NCBI GenBank assembly: GCA_002419365.1
Contig: DIGA01000123.1
Coordinates: forward strand, 1 to 14,092
Reading direction: 5' to 3'
Length of the DNA: 14,092 bases
From: Mageeibacillus sp. UBA5734
Lineage (GTDB): Bacteria; Bacillota; Clostridia; Saccharofermentanales; UBA5734
The notes under the pieces were generated by a model that searched no databases, was not told where the DNA came from, and worked only from the letters and a program-made list of their open reading frames with translations. This document shows, one piece after another, positions 6,873 to 14,074 of this stretch (within the stretch, counting starts at the first letter, position 1; every line of letters begins with the position of its first letter). The position numbers were made by a program, and so were the translations under genes.

Positions 6873-6901
6873 CTTTCATTTTAGCACAAAAGGTCTAGAA
6901 T
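6873..6901 (+). promoter_or_regulatory. weak candidate promoter for msrAB-sulP
   Basis: TAGAAT at 6896-6901 matches the -10 consensus at five of six positions. The upstream CTTTCA (6873-6878), 17 bp away, is a poor -35. It would place the transcript start near 6908, ahead of msrAB. The site overlaps the opposing promoter of the epimerase gene, so the two might interfere. Confidence 0.3.
6878..6886 (-). promoter_or_regulatory. candidate extended -10 promoter of the epimerase gene
   Basis: On the minus strand this reads TGCTAAAAT, a TGN-extended -10, about 70 bp upstream of the epimerase start. It is part of a 14-nt block almost identical to the -10 region of dnaA (3579-3592). No convincing -35 is present at 17 bp; a TTGCAA occurs about 22 bp upstream, too far for normal use. 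Confidence 0.45.
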
Positions 6902-6955
6902 AGGCTTGCAACAACCTATGACCGGGGTATGGCATGACGGTCGGAAAGAATAGCC

Positions 6956-8038
6956 ATGAGACACGAAACGCTTCCTCCCAATCCCAATGTGAAGATCGAT
7001 TACAACCAGGCAGACCTGCACCGGATATATCTTGCCGGTGGCTGTTTCTGGGGAACAGAGGCCTATCTGCAGCGGTTACCCGGAGTCGCAGCCACGAGCG
7101 TCGGGTATGCAAATGGCCGGACCGAGAATCCCAGCTACCAGGATGTCTGCTATAACAATACGGGCCATGCTGAGACGGTAGAAGTCCAGTTTGATCCTGG
7201 AAAGATAGACCTTGCTACGGTTCTGGAATACTTCTTTAAAATCATCGATCCGACCCTTGTTAACCGGCAGGGCAATGATCGCGGGACCCAGTACCGCACC
7301 GGTATCTATTATGTGGATCCTGCAGACCTGACGGTGATCGAGGCGGTGGTTGCCCAGAAACAGCTGGCGTACAAATTGCCGATCGTGACGGAGATCCGTC
7401 CGCTCGAACAGTATTTCCTGGCCGAGGACTACCATCAGGACTATCTGGAGAAAAATCCTTGCGGTTATTGCCATGTCAGTTTTGCGACATTGCCTGGGGA
7501 TACGTTGCCAATCTTGAATGCACGTTCACAATCTGGTGGTTTGGCCCATCCCGGTGAGGTCCCGATCGTCGATCCATCCCGCTACACCCGGCCTGAAGAT
7601 GCTGCTTTGAAAAAAAGCCTGACACCTTTATCCTATGCCGTTGTGAGGGAGAATGCCACGGAGCATCCGTTCAGTGGTGCCTACTGGCGCGAGGAGCGCA
7701 CCGGCCTGTATGTGGATGTGGTGACCGGCGAGCCTCTGTTCAGTTCCCGGGACAAATTTGATGCAGGCTGTGGCTGGCCCAGTTTCACGAAACCCGTCGA
7801 TCGCCAGGTGATCGTGGAGAAACGAGACCGCAGTCATGGCATGGACCGGATCGAAGTCCGCAGCCGGTCCGGTGATTCGCATCTGGGCCATGTCTTCACG
7901 GATGGTCCAGCCAGTAAAGGCGGCCTGCGCTACTGCATCAACAGCGCGTCCCTGCGTTTCATTCCACTGGCTGATCTCGAGAAGGAAGGCTATGGCGACT
8001 GGCTGGCCTATTTCCGCCATCCGGAGGATCAGGCATGA
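6956..8038 (+). CDS. msrAB: bifunctional peptide methionine sulfoxide reductase MsrA/MsrB
   Basis: A 360-residue fusion repairs both stereoisomers of methionine sulfoxide in oxidised proteins. The MsrA part covers about residues 20-180, with GGCFWGTEAY carrying the nucleophile Cys30. A CGYC pair (169-172) is placed to resolve the disulfide. The MsrB part covers about 215-345, with CGWPSF (Cys272), SHLGHVF (309-314) and RYCINSASLRF with the catalytic Cys327. The two CxxC zinc sites of many MsrB proteins are absent, so this is the zinc-free form. Both active sites use cysteine; no in-frame UGA is present. There is no signal peptide, so it is cytoplasmic. The ribosome binding site is weak (GGAAAG). 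The stop codon overlaps the sulP start, coupling the two genes. Confidence 0.96.
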   Translation: MRHETLPPNPNVKIDYNQADLHRIYLAGGCFWGTEAYLQRLPGVAATSVGYANGRTENPSYQDVCYNNTGHAETVEVQFDPGKIDLATVLEYFFKIIDPTLVNRQGNDRGTQYRTGIYYVDPADLTVIEAVVAQKQLAYKLPIVTEIRPLEQYFLAEDYHQDYLEKNPCGYCHVSFATLPGDTLPILNARSQSGGLAHPGEVPIVDPSRYTRPEDAALKKSLTPLSYAVVRENATEHPFSGAYWREERTGLYVDVVTGEPLFSSRDKFDAGCGWPSFTKPVDRQVIVEKRDRSHGMDRIEVRSRSGDSHLGHVFTDGPASKGGLRYCINSASLRFIPLADLEKEGYGDWLAYFRHPEDQA

Positions 8039-9639
8039 AACCCGAGCTGCTTTACTATCTCAAAGGATACAACAAACGGTCCCTGAGCCGTGATGTGGTG
8101 GCCGGCATCCTCGTCGGTATCATCGCAATTCCTTTATCTGTCGCCTTGGCCATTGCCTCGGGGGCCTCACCCGAAGCTGGCTTGTACACGGCGATCCTGG
8201 CTGGCTTCACAGCTGCCTTGCTGGGCGGCAGCGCCGCTCAGGTTACTGGTCCAACCGGTGCTTTTGTCGTCATTGTCTATGGGATCATCGCGGATTATGG
8301 ACTCGATGGCCTGATCACGGCCACACTCCTGGCTGGCATCATTTTGCTGGCGATGGGGCTATTGAAATTGGGCAGTGTCATCCGCTATGTCCCCTTTCCG
8401 ATCACGGTCGGCTTCACCGCTGGTATTGCCGTGACAATTTTCACGGGCCAGCTCAATGATTTCTTTGGATTTGGCATCGAAAAAATGCCGGCGGAGTTTG
8501 TGGAGAAAGTCCTGACCTATGTGGAGCATCTCGACCAGTTCAGCTGGCCTAATTTCCTGATGGGGGCAAGCGCCTTGCTGATCATCCTGGTCTGGCCGAA
8601 GATCAACCGCCAGATTCCCGGGTCCCTGGTGGCCATCCTGGTTACGACGCTGGTCGTCCAATTCAGTGATCTCGAGGTCGTCACCATCGGCAGCCGCTAT
8701 GCCTCGCTGTCCGGAGGATTTCCGCCACTCAAATTCCCGAACATCACGCTGGACACCTTGCGCCAGCTGATCCAGCCGGCGATCACCATCGCTATCCTCG
8801 GAGGTGTCGAGTCATTGCTTTCTGCCGTCGTGGCTGATGGCATGGCGAACACCCGGCATGATTCCTCCCAGGAACTGGTCGGCCAGGGCGCGGCCAATAT
8901 CGTCTCGGCTCTGTTTGGCGGTTTGCCGGCAACGGGTGCAATCGCACGGACAGCAGCCAATATCCGCAGCGGGGCGGTCAGTCCTGTTTCAGCGATTGTC
9001 CATTCCATCACGGTCCTGCTGGTGACGGTTCTGTTCCTGCCTTATGCCAAATTGATCCCGATGGCCACTTTGGCAGCGATCCTGATCAATGTCAGCAGGA
9101 ACATGATAGAAGTCAAAGAGATCAAGAAGCTGCTCAAGGCTCCCAAGACAGACCGGATGCTTTTAATTTCGACATTTGCCCTGACTGTGGTGTTCGATCT
9201 GGTCGTGGCGATCGAAGTCGGCATTGTACTGGCAGCGATTTTCTTCATGAAACGCATGGCTGATGTCACGACGATCAAGGAGCGGTCGGTCACAGGCATG
9301 ACAGCCCTGGACAGTGTGGCAGTCTACCGCTTGAATGGTCCCTTCTTCTTTGCTGCCGCTGAAAGCCTGATCCAGAGCATCGACCATGAGGTGGTCGACA
9401 AAGAAGCGATCATCCTTGAGATGCAGCGGGTTCCAGCGATTGATGCCACGGCTGTCAATGTCCTGGAAAAATTGCTGCACAAGTGTCGTGAGCACGGCAC
9501 CCGGCTTTTCTTTGTCCATCTCCAGCCCCAGCCGGCAGCGGTCTTGCGCCAGTCCGGATTTGAGGAAGAGCTCGGACACCCGTATTTCGTTGCCGAATTA
9601 ACAGATGCCCTGGCTGCCTGCGATGACCTGATCGACTGA
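8035..9639 (+). CDS. SulP-family anion transporter with STAS domain
   Basis: The 534-residue membrane protein has the SulP layout: about 10-14 hydrophobic segments over residues 18-405, then a cytoplasmic STAS domain at about 425-534. The N-terminal SRDVVAGILVGIIAIPLSVALAIASG and the later GGLPATGAIARTAANIRSGA (295-314) are SulP signatures. The STAS core contains VYRLNGPFFFAAAESL and RVPAIDATAV, the region that can be regulated in this family. Members carry sulfate, bicarbonate, dicarboxylates or other anions, and the substrate cannot be decided here. The ATG overlaps the msrAB stop (ATGA), with GGAGG at 8023-8027 giving good spacing. A link between protein oxidation repair and anion uptake is suggested by this coupling only. 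A strong terminator follows at 9707. Confidence 0.93.
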   Translation: MKPELLYYLKGYNKRSLSRDVVAGILVGIIAIPLSVALAIASGASPEAGLYTAILAGFTAALLGGSAAQVTGPTGAFVVIVYGIIADYGLDGLITATLLAGIILLAMGLLKLGSVIRYVPFPITVGFTAGIAVTIFTGQLNDFFGFGIEKMPAEFVEKVLTYVEHLDQFSWPNFLMGASALLIILVWPKINRQIPGSLVAILVTTLVVQFSDLEVVTIGSRYASLSGGFPPLKFPNITLDTLRQLIQPAITIAILGGVESLLSAVVADGMANTRHDSSQELVGQGAANIVSALFGGLPATGAIARTAANIRSGAVSPVSAIVHSITVLLVTVLFLPYAKLIPMATLAAILINVSRNMIEVKEIKKLLKAPKTDRMLLISTFALTVVFDLVVAIEVGIVLAAIFFMKRMADVTTIKERSVTGMTALDSVAVYRLNGPFFFAAAESLIQSIDHEVVDKEAIILEMQRVPAIDATAVNVLEKLLHKCREHGTRLFFVHLQPQPAAVLRQSGFEEELGHPYFVAELTDALAACDDLID

Positions 9640-9706
9640 CACGGATTCTGACCACTTTTCGGGTGGGTTTTGTGTCATTTCCTTTTAATTGAACCAATCA
9701 AACCGA

Positions 9707-9745
9707 AGTGCCCGGGCTCATTTTGCCAGTCCGGGCACTCTTTTT
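9707..9745 (+). terminator. intrinsic terminator after sulP
   Basis: AGTGCCCGG (9707-9715) pairs perfectly with CCGGGCACT (9731-9739). Further pairing inside (G-T wobble, C-G, T-A) leaves a nine-base loop. TCTTTTT follows the stem directly. A weaker stem with CCAC/GTGG arms lies just after the sulP stop (9652-9666). This separates msrAB-sulP transcription from the inositol operon. Confidence 0.88.
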
Positions 9746-9765
9746 GACATCTCTCTAAAATCTGC

Positions 9766-9794
9766 TTGCCATACTTACCCAGTGGTGATAGAAT
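9766..9794 (+). promoter_or_regulatory. promoter of the inositol operon
   Basis: TTGCCA (9766-9771) and TAGAAT (9789-9794) are 17 bp apart, and TGA precedes the -10 to make the extended element TGATAGAAT. This is the best promoter in the window. Transcription would start near 9801, leaving a leader of about 145 nt before iolD. Confidence 0.68.
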
Positions 9795-9805
9795 TGAACC
9801 ACACA

Positions 9806-9843
9806 ATTGCCCAATAAGTACTCATAAATTACTCATTGGCAAT
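9806..9843 (+). repeat. inverted repeat with internal TACTCAT direct repeats just after the iol start site
   Basis: The arms ATTGCC-C-AAT-A-AGTA (9806-9820) and TACT-C-ATT-GGCAAT (9830-9843) can pair over 13 bp, with one bulged C and one mismatch, around a nine-base loop. Within the interval, TACTCAT occurs twice (9819-9825 and 9830-9836), 11 bp or about one helical turn apart. A second short inverted repeat, AATTG/CAATT (9792-9796, 9804-9808), overlaps the -10. The position at about +6 to +43 fits an operator for a repressor, or a hairpin at the 5' end of the message. Which it is cannot be told from sequence. Confidence 0.55.
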
Positions 9844-9848
9844 CTGAC

Positions 9849-9886
9849 CGGGCCCTGCACCGGCATCAAAGCCGCGCAGAGGCCTG
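9849..9886 (+). other. compound hairpin in the iolD leader
   Basis: GGCCCTGC (9851-9858) pairs with GCAG-A-GGCC (9876-9884), with one bulged A. Inside it CGGC (9861-9864) pairs with GCCG (9871-9874) around ATCAAA, and C9849-G9886 plus a wobble can extend the base. A short TTTT follows at 9890-9893. It could be a leader regulatory element or a weak attenuator. I do not recognise it as a known riboswitch class, and about 58 nt of leader separate it from the iolD start. Confidence 0.45.
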
Positions 9887-9944
9887 AAGTTTTGTCCTGA
9901 TTTCTGGCAAACCAAGCGGGGATTCACGCATTTTGGAGGTAAAC

Positions 9945-11816
9945 ATGGGTACAATTCGATTGACAATGACTCAGGCACTGCTCAAGTTCATGGACAACCA
10001 GTACGTCAGTTTTGACGGCAAGGAAGAGAAGTTTGTCGAGGGTGTCTTCGGTATCTTCGGCCATGGCTGCGTCGTCGGTATCGGCCAGGCCCTCGAACAG
10101 GGTGACCACAGCCTGACTTTCTACCAGGGCAAGAACGAACAGGGCATGGCCCATTCTGCCATTGGCTATGCCAAGGAGCACAACCGCCGCAAGATTATTC
10201 CCGTGACCACATCGGTCGGCCCCGGTGCCCTGAACCTTGTTCCTGCAGCTGGCACAGCCACAGCCAACCGAATCCCCCTGCTGCTCCTGCCTGGTGACAC
10301 CTTTGCCACCCGCCAGCCGGATCCGGTTCTGCAGCAACTCGAATTCCCGAATTCCATGGCCATCACAGCCAACGACGCATTCAAGGCCGTCTGCAAGTAC
10401 TGGGACCGTGTCCAGCGCCCAGAGCAGCTGATGTCTGCCTGCATCAATGCCTTCCGGGTCCTGACCGACTGGGCTGACACCGGCGCTGTCTGCATTGCGA
10501 TGCCGCAGGACGTCGAAGGTGAAGCTTACGACTACCCGGATTATTTCTTCCAGAAGCGCGTCTGGTACATGGATCGCCGCCCGATCACCCAGACAGCGCT
10601 CGACCGTGCGGTCGCAGCGATCAAGCAGGCCAAGCGCCCGCTCCTGATCTGTGGCGGCGGTGTCAAATACTCTGAAGCCTGGAATGAACTGAGTGCTTTC
10701 GCGTCTGATTTCGGCATGCCGATCGGTGAAACCCAGTCCGGTAAAGGCATCGTGGCCTGGGATCATCCTTACAATGCCGGGGGTCTCGGCCTGACTGGCA
10801 CCTCGGCCGCCAACAAGCTGGCGAAGGAAGCTGACCTGGTCATCGGTGTCGGCACCAAGTTCATGGACTTCACAACCTGCTCGAAATGGCTGTTCCAGGA
10901 TCCGTCGGTCCAGTACATCAGCATCAATGTTGGATCGATGGATGCTCACAAGATGGATGCTATCCCGGTCATCGCCGATGCCAAGGTAGCCCTCGAAGCC
11001 ATTGGTGCCGAACTGAAGAAAGCCGGCTACAAGTCTGGCTATGGGGCGACCGAAGTCGCTGATACAGTTGCCGAGTGGACCGCCGAGTGTGACCGGCTCT
11101 ATGCCCTGACCCGTGATGATGGCCGCCTGGCCACCTCCCACGTTCTCGGCATTCTCAACAAGCACTTGCGTCCCCAGGATGTCATCCTGACTGCTGGTGG
11201 TTCACTCCCCTCCGACCTGCAGCGCGTCTGGCGCTCTGGCAACCCGGGTACCTACCATGTCGAATACGGTTTCTCCTGCATGGGCTACGAAGTCTGTGGG
11301 GCTGTTGGCGCCAAGATGGCCGTGGGCCAGGACCGCGAAATCTATGTTGTCGTCGGTGACGGCAGCTACGTCCTGATGCACTCCGAGCTGTACACTGCTG
11401 TCCAGGAAGGTCTCAAGATCAATGTCCTGGTCATCGACAACAGCGGCTGGGGCTGTATCGAGAACCTGCAGAACAACAATGGCACCCCGACCTTCGGCAC
11501 CGTCTTCAAGGCGAGAAATCCTGCCACTGGCCATCTCGACGGCCCGAATGTCGTCGTCGACTTCGCCAAGAACGGTGAGAGCTATGGCGCCAGGGGCTAC
11601 AACATCTCCACCGAAGCGGAGCTTCTCGCTGCGCTCGCGGATTCCAAGAAGGAAAATCGTCCTTGCGTCTTCGATATCAAGGTCGCTCCCGGCACGATGA
11701 CCGGTGGTTATGGCGGCTGGTGGCGTGTCGGTGTGGCCGAGGTTTCGACCCGCCCATCGGTCCAGAAAGCCTATGCCGACCACGTCGAAGAACTCAAGAA
11801 GGTCCGCCAGTACTGA
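9945..11816 (+). CDS. iolD: 3D-(3,5/4)-trihydroxycyclohexane-1,2-dione acylhydrolase (IolD)
   Basis: IolD is a thiamine-diphosphate enzyme that opens the ring of the dione made by IolE, giving 5-deoxy-glucuronate in myo-inositol catabolism. The 623-residue product matches Bacillus IolD over its length as far as I recall it: MGTIRLTMTQALLKF, FVEGVFGIFGHGCVVGIGQALEQ, KNEQGMAH (Glu65, the likely ThDP-activating Glu) and DTFATRQPDPVLQQ. The C-terminal ThDP-binding motif begins GDGSYVLMHSE (471-473) and ends with Asn499 in VLVIDNSGWG. Bacillus IolD is slightly longer, and the region near residue 390 appears shorter here. The ATG at 9945 is chosen over an in-frame TTG at 9933 because GGAGGT (9935-9940) sits just ahead. 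Codons end in C or G to an unusual degree, suggesting high expression. It is the first gene of the operon. Confidence 0.97.
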   Translation: MGTIRLTMTQALLKFMDNQYVSFDGKEEKFVEGVFGIFGHGCVVGIGQALEQGDHSLTFYQGKNEQGMAHSAIGYAKEHNRRKIIPVTTSVGPGALNLVPAAGTATANRIPLLLLPGDTFATRQPDPVLQQLEFPNSMAITANDAFKAVCKYWDRVQRPEQLMSACINAFRVLTDWADTGAVCIAMPQDVEGEAYDYPDYFFQKRVWYMDRRPITQTALDRAVAAIKQAKRPLLICGGGVKYSEAWNELSAFASDFGMPIGETQSGKGIVAWDHPYNAGGLGLTGTSAANKLAKEADLVIGVGTKFMDFTTCSKWLFQDPSVQYISINVGSMDAHKMDAIPVIADAKVALEAIGAELKKAGYKSGYGATEVADTVAEWTAECDRLYALTRDDGRLATSHVLGILNKHLRPQDVILTAGGSLPSDLQRVWRSGNPGTYHVEYGFSCMGYEVCGAVGAKMAVGQDREIYVVVGDGSYVLMHSELYTAVQEGLKINVLVIDNSGWGCIENLQNNNGTPTFGTVFKARNPATGHLDGPNVVVDFAKNGESYGARGYNISTEAELLAALADSKKENRPCVFDIKVAPGTMTGGYGGWWRVGVAEVSTRPSVQKAYADHVEELKKVRQY

Positions 11817-11836
11817 TTTGATCACCTGAGTTTCCA

Positions 11837-11862
11837 GCCGGCCTGGAATCATTCAGGCCGGC
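11837..11862 (+). other. stem-loop between iolD and iolE
   Basis: GCCGGCCTG (11837-11845) and CAGGCCGGC (11854-11862) pair perfectly over 9 bp, and a wobble plus an A-T pair can extend the stem inward. An A-rich run, not a T-tract, follows, then AAGGAG for iolE. It is therefore probably an mRNA stability or processing element, not a terminator. Confidence 0.7.
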
Positions 11863-11887
11863 ATAAAAAAGTATAAGGAGAACCACC

Positions 11888-12790
11888 ATGCTCGATCCGA
11901 AAAAAGTCAAACTCGGTATTGCCCCCATCGGCTGGACCAATGACGACATGCCGGAACTTGGCAGCGAAAACACCTTCCAGCAGACCATCAGTGAAATGGC
12001 CCTGGCAGGTTTCACAGGATGTGAAATCGGCAGCAAATATCCCCAGGACAAAGAAGAGCTCAAATGGCACCTCGACCTTCGTGGCATGACCATCTGCAAT
12101 GCCTGGTTCTCCTCGATGCTGACCGCTCCCAACGTCCCTTATGAAGAAACCATCGCAGCCTTCCGGGCCCACGCTGAAAAGCTCTATTTCCTCGGTGCCC
12201 GGGTCATCGGTGTCTCTGAGCAGGGTAACTCCATCCAGGGCCGTCTCGATTTGCCGATCTTGAAGAACAAGCCCGTCTACAGTGCCGAGCAGTGGGCAAC
12301 CGTGATCAAGGGTTTCAACGAAATGGGCCAGATTGCCAAGGACATGGGCATGGCCTTCACCTGCCACCACCACATGGGCACTGGCGTCCAAACCGTCGAA
12401 GAAATCGACTACCTGATGGACAACACCGACCCGAACCTGGTCTTCCTCCTGTTTGATACCGGACACCTGACCTTTGCCGGCATCGACTACTTGCCCGTCC
12501 TCCAGAAGCATATCGGCCGCATCCGCCATGTCCACCTGAAGGATATGCGCCTGTCGGTCCACGCAGAAGTCAAGGCCAAGGACATGTGCTTCCTCGATGC
12601 TGTTCGTGCCGGTGTCTTCACCGTACCGGGCGATGGTGATGTCGACTTCCGTCCGCTGGTCAAGGTTCTCGAAGATTCCGGCTACGAAGGCTGGGTTGTC
12701 GTCGAAGCCGAACAGGATCCGGCCAAGGCCAATCCGTTCGAATACGCCAAAAAGGCCCGCAAATATATTGCAGAAGTCACGGGTTTGTAA
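11888..12790 (+). CDS. iolE: inosose (2-keto-myo-inositol) dehydratase IolE
   Basis: IolE removes water from scyllo-inosose to make the 1,2-dione that is the IolD substrate. The 300-residue TIM-barrel protein (xylose isomerase-like family) starts with KLGIAPIGWTNDDMPELG, a signature close to Bacillus IolE (GIAPIGWRNDDMPE). It then has IGVSEQGNSIQ (107-117), the histidine cluster CHHHMGTG (159-166), FDTGH (189-193), RHVHLKD (213-219), FTVPGDGDVDF (244-254) and VVVEAEQDPAKANP (270-283). The acidic and histidine residues in these stretches form the usual metal site. AAGGAG (11875-11880) is well spaced from the ATG. It sits 71 bp after iolD and shares its strong C-ending codon preference. Identity is secure. 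Confidence 0.96.
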   Translation: MLDPKKVKLGIAPIGWTNDDMPELGSENTFQQTISEMALAGFTGCEIGSKYPQDKEELKWHLDLRGMTICNAWFSSMLTAPNVPYEETIAAFRAHAEKLYFLGARVIGVSEQGNSIQGRLDLPILKNKPVYSAEQWATVIKGFNEMGQIAKDMGMAFTCHHHMGTGVQTVEEIDYLMDNTDPNLVFLLFDTGHLTFAGIDYLPVLQKHIGRIRHVHLKDMRLSVHAEVKAKDMCFLDAVRAGVFTVPGDGDVDFRPLVKVLEDSGYEGWVVVEAEQDPAKANPFEYAKKARKYIAEVTGL

Positions 12791-12806
12791 GATAGTAAGA
12801 AGGATG

Positions 12807-12826
12807 GCCTGTAAACGATTACAGGC
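12807..12826 (+). other. stem-loop between iolE and the malic enzyme gene
   Basis: GCCTGTAA (12807-12814) and TTACAGGC (12819-12826) pair perfectly over 8 bp around a four-base ACGA loop. AAATAAGGAGG, with the malic enzyme ribosome binding site, begins straight after. There is no T-tract, so read-through is expected. Confidence 0.68.
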
Positions 12827-12845
12827 AAATAAGGAGGAAAAACCC

Positions 12846-14018
12846 ATGGACATCAAACAACGCGCGATGAAGCTTCACGAGGATCTCAAAGGCAAGATCG
12901 AAGTGATCGCCACCTGCCCCGTCAACACCGTCGACGACCTGTCGCTTGCCTATACCCCCGGTGTTGCCGAACCCTGCCTGGCCATCCAGAAGGATGTCGA
13001 TCTCTCCTACACCCTGACCCGCCGCTGGAACCTCGTTGCGGTTGTCACCGACGGCACCGCTGTTCTCGGCCTGGGTGACATCGGCCCCGAAGCTGGCATG
13101 CCGGTCATGGAAGGCAAGTGCGTCCTGTTCAAGACCTTTGGTGATGTCGACGCATTCCCGCTCTGCATCCGCTCCAAGAATGTCGACGACATCGTCAACA
13201 CCGTCAAACTGCTCGCTGGCAGCTTTGGTGGTGTCAACCTCGAAGACATCTCCGCTCCCCGCTGCTTTGAAATCGAACGTCGCCTGAAAGAAGAGACCGA
13301 TATCCCGATCTTCCATGACGACCAGCATGGTACCGCCATCGTCACCCTCGCCGCCATGATCAATGCCTGCAAGCTGACGGGTCGTCCTTTGTCTGAGCTC
13401 GAAGTCATCACCTGTGGCGCTGGTGCCGCCGGTATCGCCATCACCAAGCTCCTGATGAAGATGGGCCTCAAGAATGTCATCCTCGCGGATCGCCAGGGTG
13501 CGATCTATGAAGGCCGTGACGGACTGAACTCCGAGAAGGCTGAAATGGCCAAGATCTCCAACCGCCTGATGAAAAAAGGCTCCCTGGCTGAAATCATGAA
13601 GGGTGCTGACGTGTTCATCGGCGTATCTGGCCCGGACCTCGTGACCAAGGAAATGGTCGCTTCCATGAACAAGGATCCCATGATCTTTGCCATGAGCAAT
13701 CCGACCCCGGAAATCATGCCTCACCTGGCCAAAGAAGCAGGCGCGGCAGTCGTTGGCACTGGCCGTTCCGACTTCCCGAACCAGATCAACAACGTCCTCG
13801 CCTTCCCGGGCCTGTTCCGTGGTACCCTGGACGTCCGTGCTTCCGACATCAATGATGAAATGAAGATCGCTGCTGCCGAAGCCATCGCCAGCCTGGTTAC
13901 GGCTGACGAACTGACGGCTGAATACATCATCCCCAAAGCCTTTGACAGACGCGTCGGCCCGGCCGTCGCTGCCGCTGTGGCTGAAGCTGCCCGTAAAACC
14001 GGCGTAGCCAGAATATAA
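12846..14018 (+). CDS. NAD(P)-dependent malic enzyme
   Basis: Malic enzyme oxidatively decarboxylates malate to pyruvate and CO2 with NAD or NADP. The 390-residue product is the short bacterial form without a phosphotransacetylase fusion. Visible motifs are SLAYTPGVAEPC with catalytic Tyr36, MEGKCVLFKTFGD with catalytic Lys91, NLEDISAP with metal ligands Glu133/Asp134, FHDDQHGTAI (157-165), the Rossmann GAGAAGIAI (191-199), and SGPD and MSNPTPE later. AAGGAGG at 12831-12837 fixes the ATG at 12846. Coenzyme preference is not clear. It lies 55 bp after iolE on the same strand with a hairpin but no terminator between, and has the same codon style, so it is very likely part of the inositol operon. 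That is unusual, because standard inositol catabolism does not require it; a role in pyruvate, CO2 or redox balance is inferred. Confidence 0.95.
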   Translation: MDIKQRAMKLHEDLKGKIEVIATCPVNTVDDLSLAYTPGVAEPCLAIQKDVDLSYTLTRRWNLVAVVTDGTAVLGLGDIGPEAGMPVMEGKCVLFKTFGDVDAFPLCIRSKNVDDIVNTVKLLAGSFGGVNLEDISAPRCFEIERRLKEETDIPIFHDDQHGTAIVTLAAMINACKLTGRPLSELEVITCGAGAAGIAITKLLMKMGLKNVILADRQGAIYEGRDGLNSEKAEMAKISNRLMKKGSLAEIMKGADVFIGVSGPDLVTKEMVASMNKDPMIFAMSNPTPEIMPHLAKEAGAAVVGTGRSDFPNQINNVLAFPGLFRGTLDVRASDINDEMKIAAAEAIASLVTADELTAEYIIPKAFDRRVGPAVAAAVAEAARKTGVARI

Positions 14019-14024
14019 ACAACA

Positions 14025-14054
14025 GTCAGAGTGCGGTCTGGGCCGCACTCTGAC
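14025..14054 (+). other. stem-loop after the malic enzyme gene
   Basis: GTCAGAGTGCGG (14025-14036) and CCGCACTCTGAC (14043-14054) form a perfect 12-bp stem around a TCTGGG loop. The next ribosome binding site (GAGGAGG) starts within ten bases and no T-tract follows. As in the two upstream gaps, it looks like a stability, processing or attenuation element between co-transcribed genes, not a full terminator. Confidence 0.72.
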
Positions 14055-14074
14055 ACAAACCGAGGAGGAAAAAA

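Noticed and set aside
6920..6942. Small inverted repeat GACCG/CGGTC upstream of msrAB as an operator
   Set aside because: The arms are only 5 bp with a 13-bp spacer, which is expected by chance in sequence of this composition.
12597..12845. N-terminal extension of the malic enzyme back into iolE
   Set aside because: It overlaps the secure iolE gene, and a strong AAGGAGG is placed exactly for the ATG at 12846, which gives the family's normal start.
9924..12856. Long antisense frames over iolD and iolE (9924-11165, 11202-11852, 11849-12856)
   Set aside because: They mirror the sense genes, have no good ribosome binding sites, and arise because stop-complement codons are rare in these genes.
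12819..14048. Long antisense open frame of about 409 codons over the malic enzyme gene
   Set aside because: It is the shadow of strongly biased codons in a clear malic enzyme gene, and its translation is low-complexity (rich in D, G, H and V) without a recognisable domain.
14025..14054. Reading the 12-bp stem-loop after the malic enzyme as an intrinsic terminator
   Set aside because: No T-tract follows, and a strong ribosome binding site for the next gene begins within ten bases.
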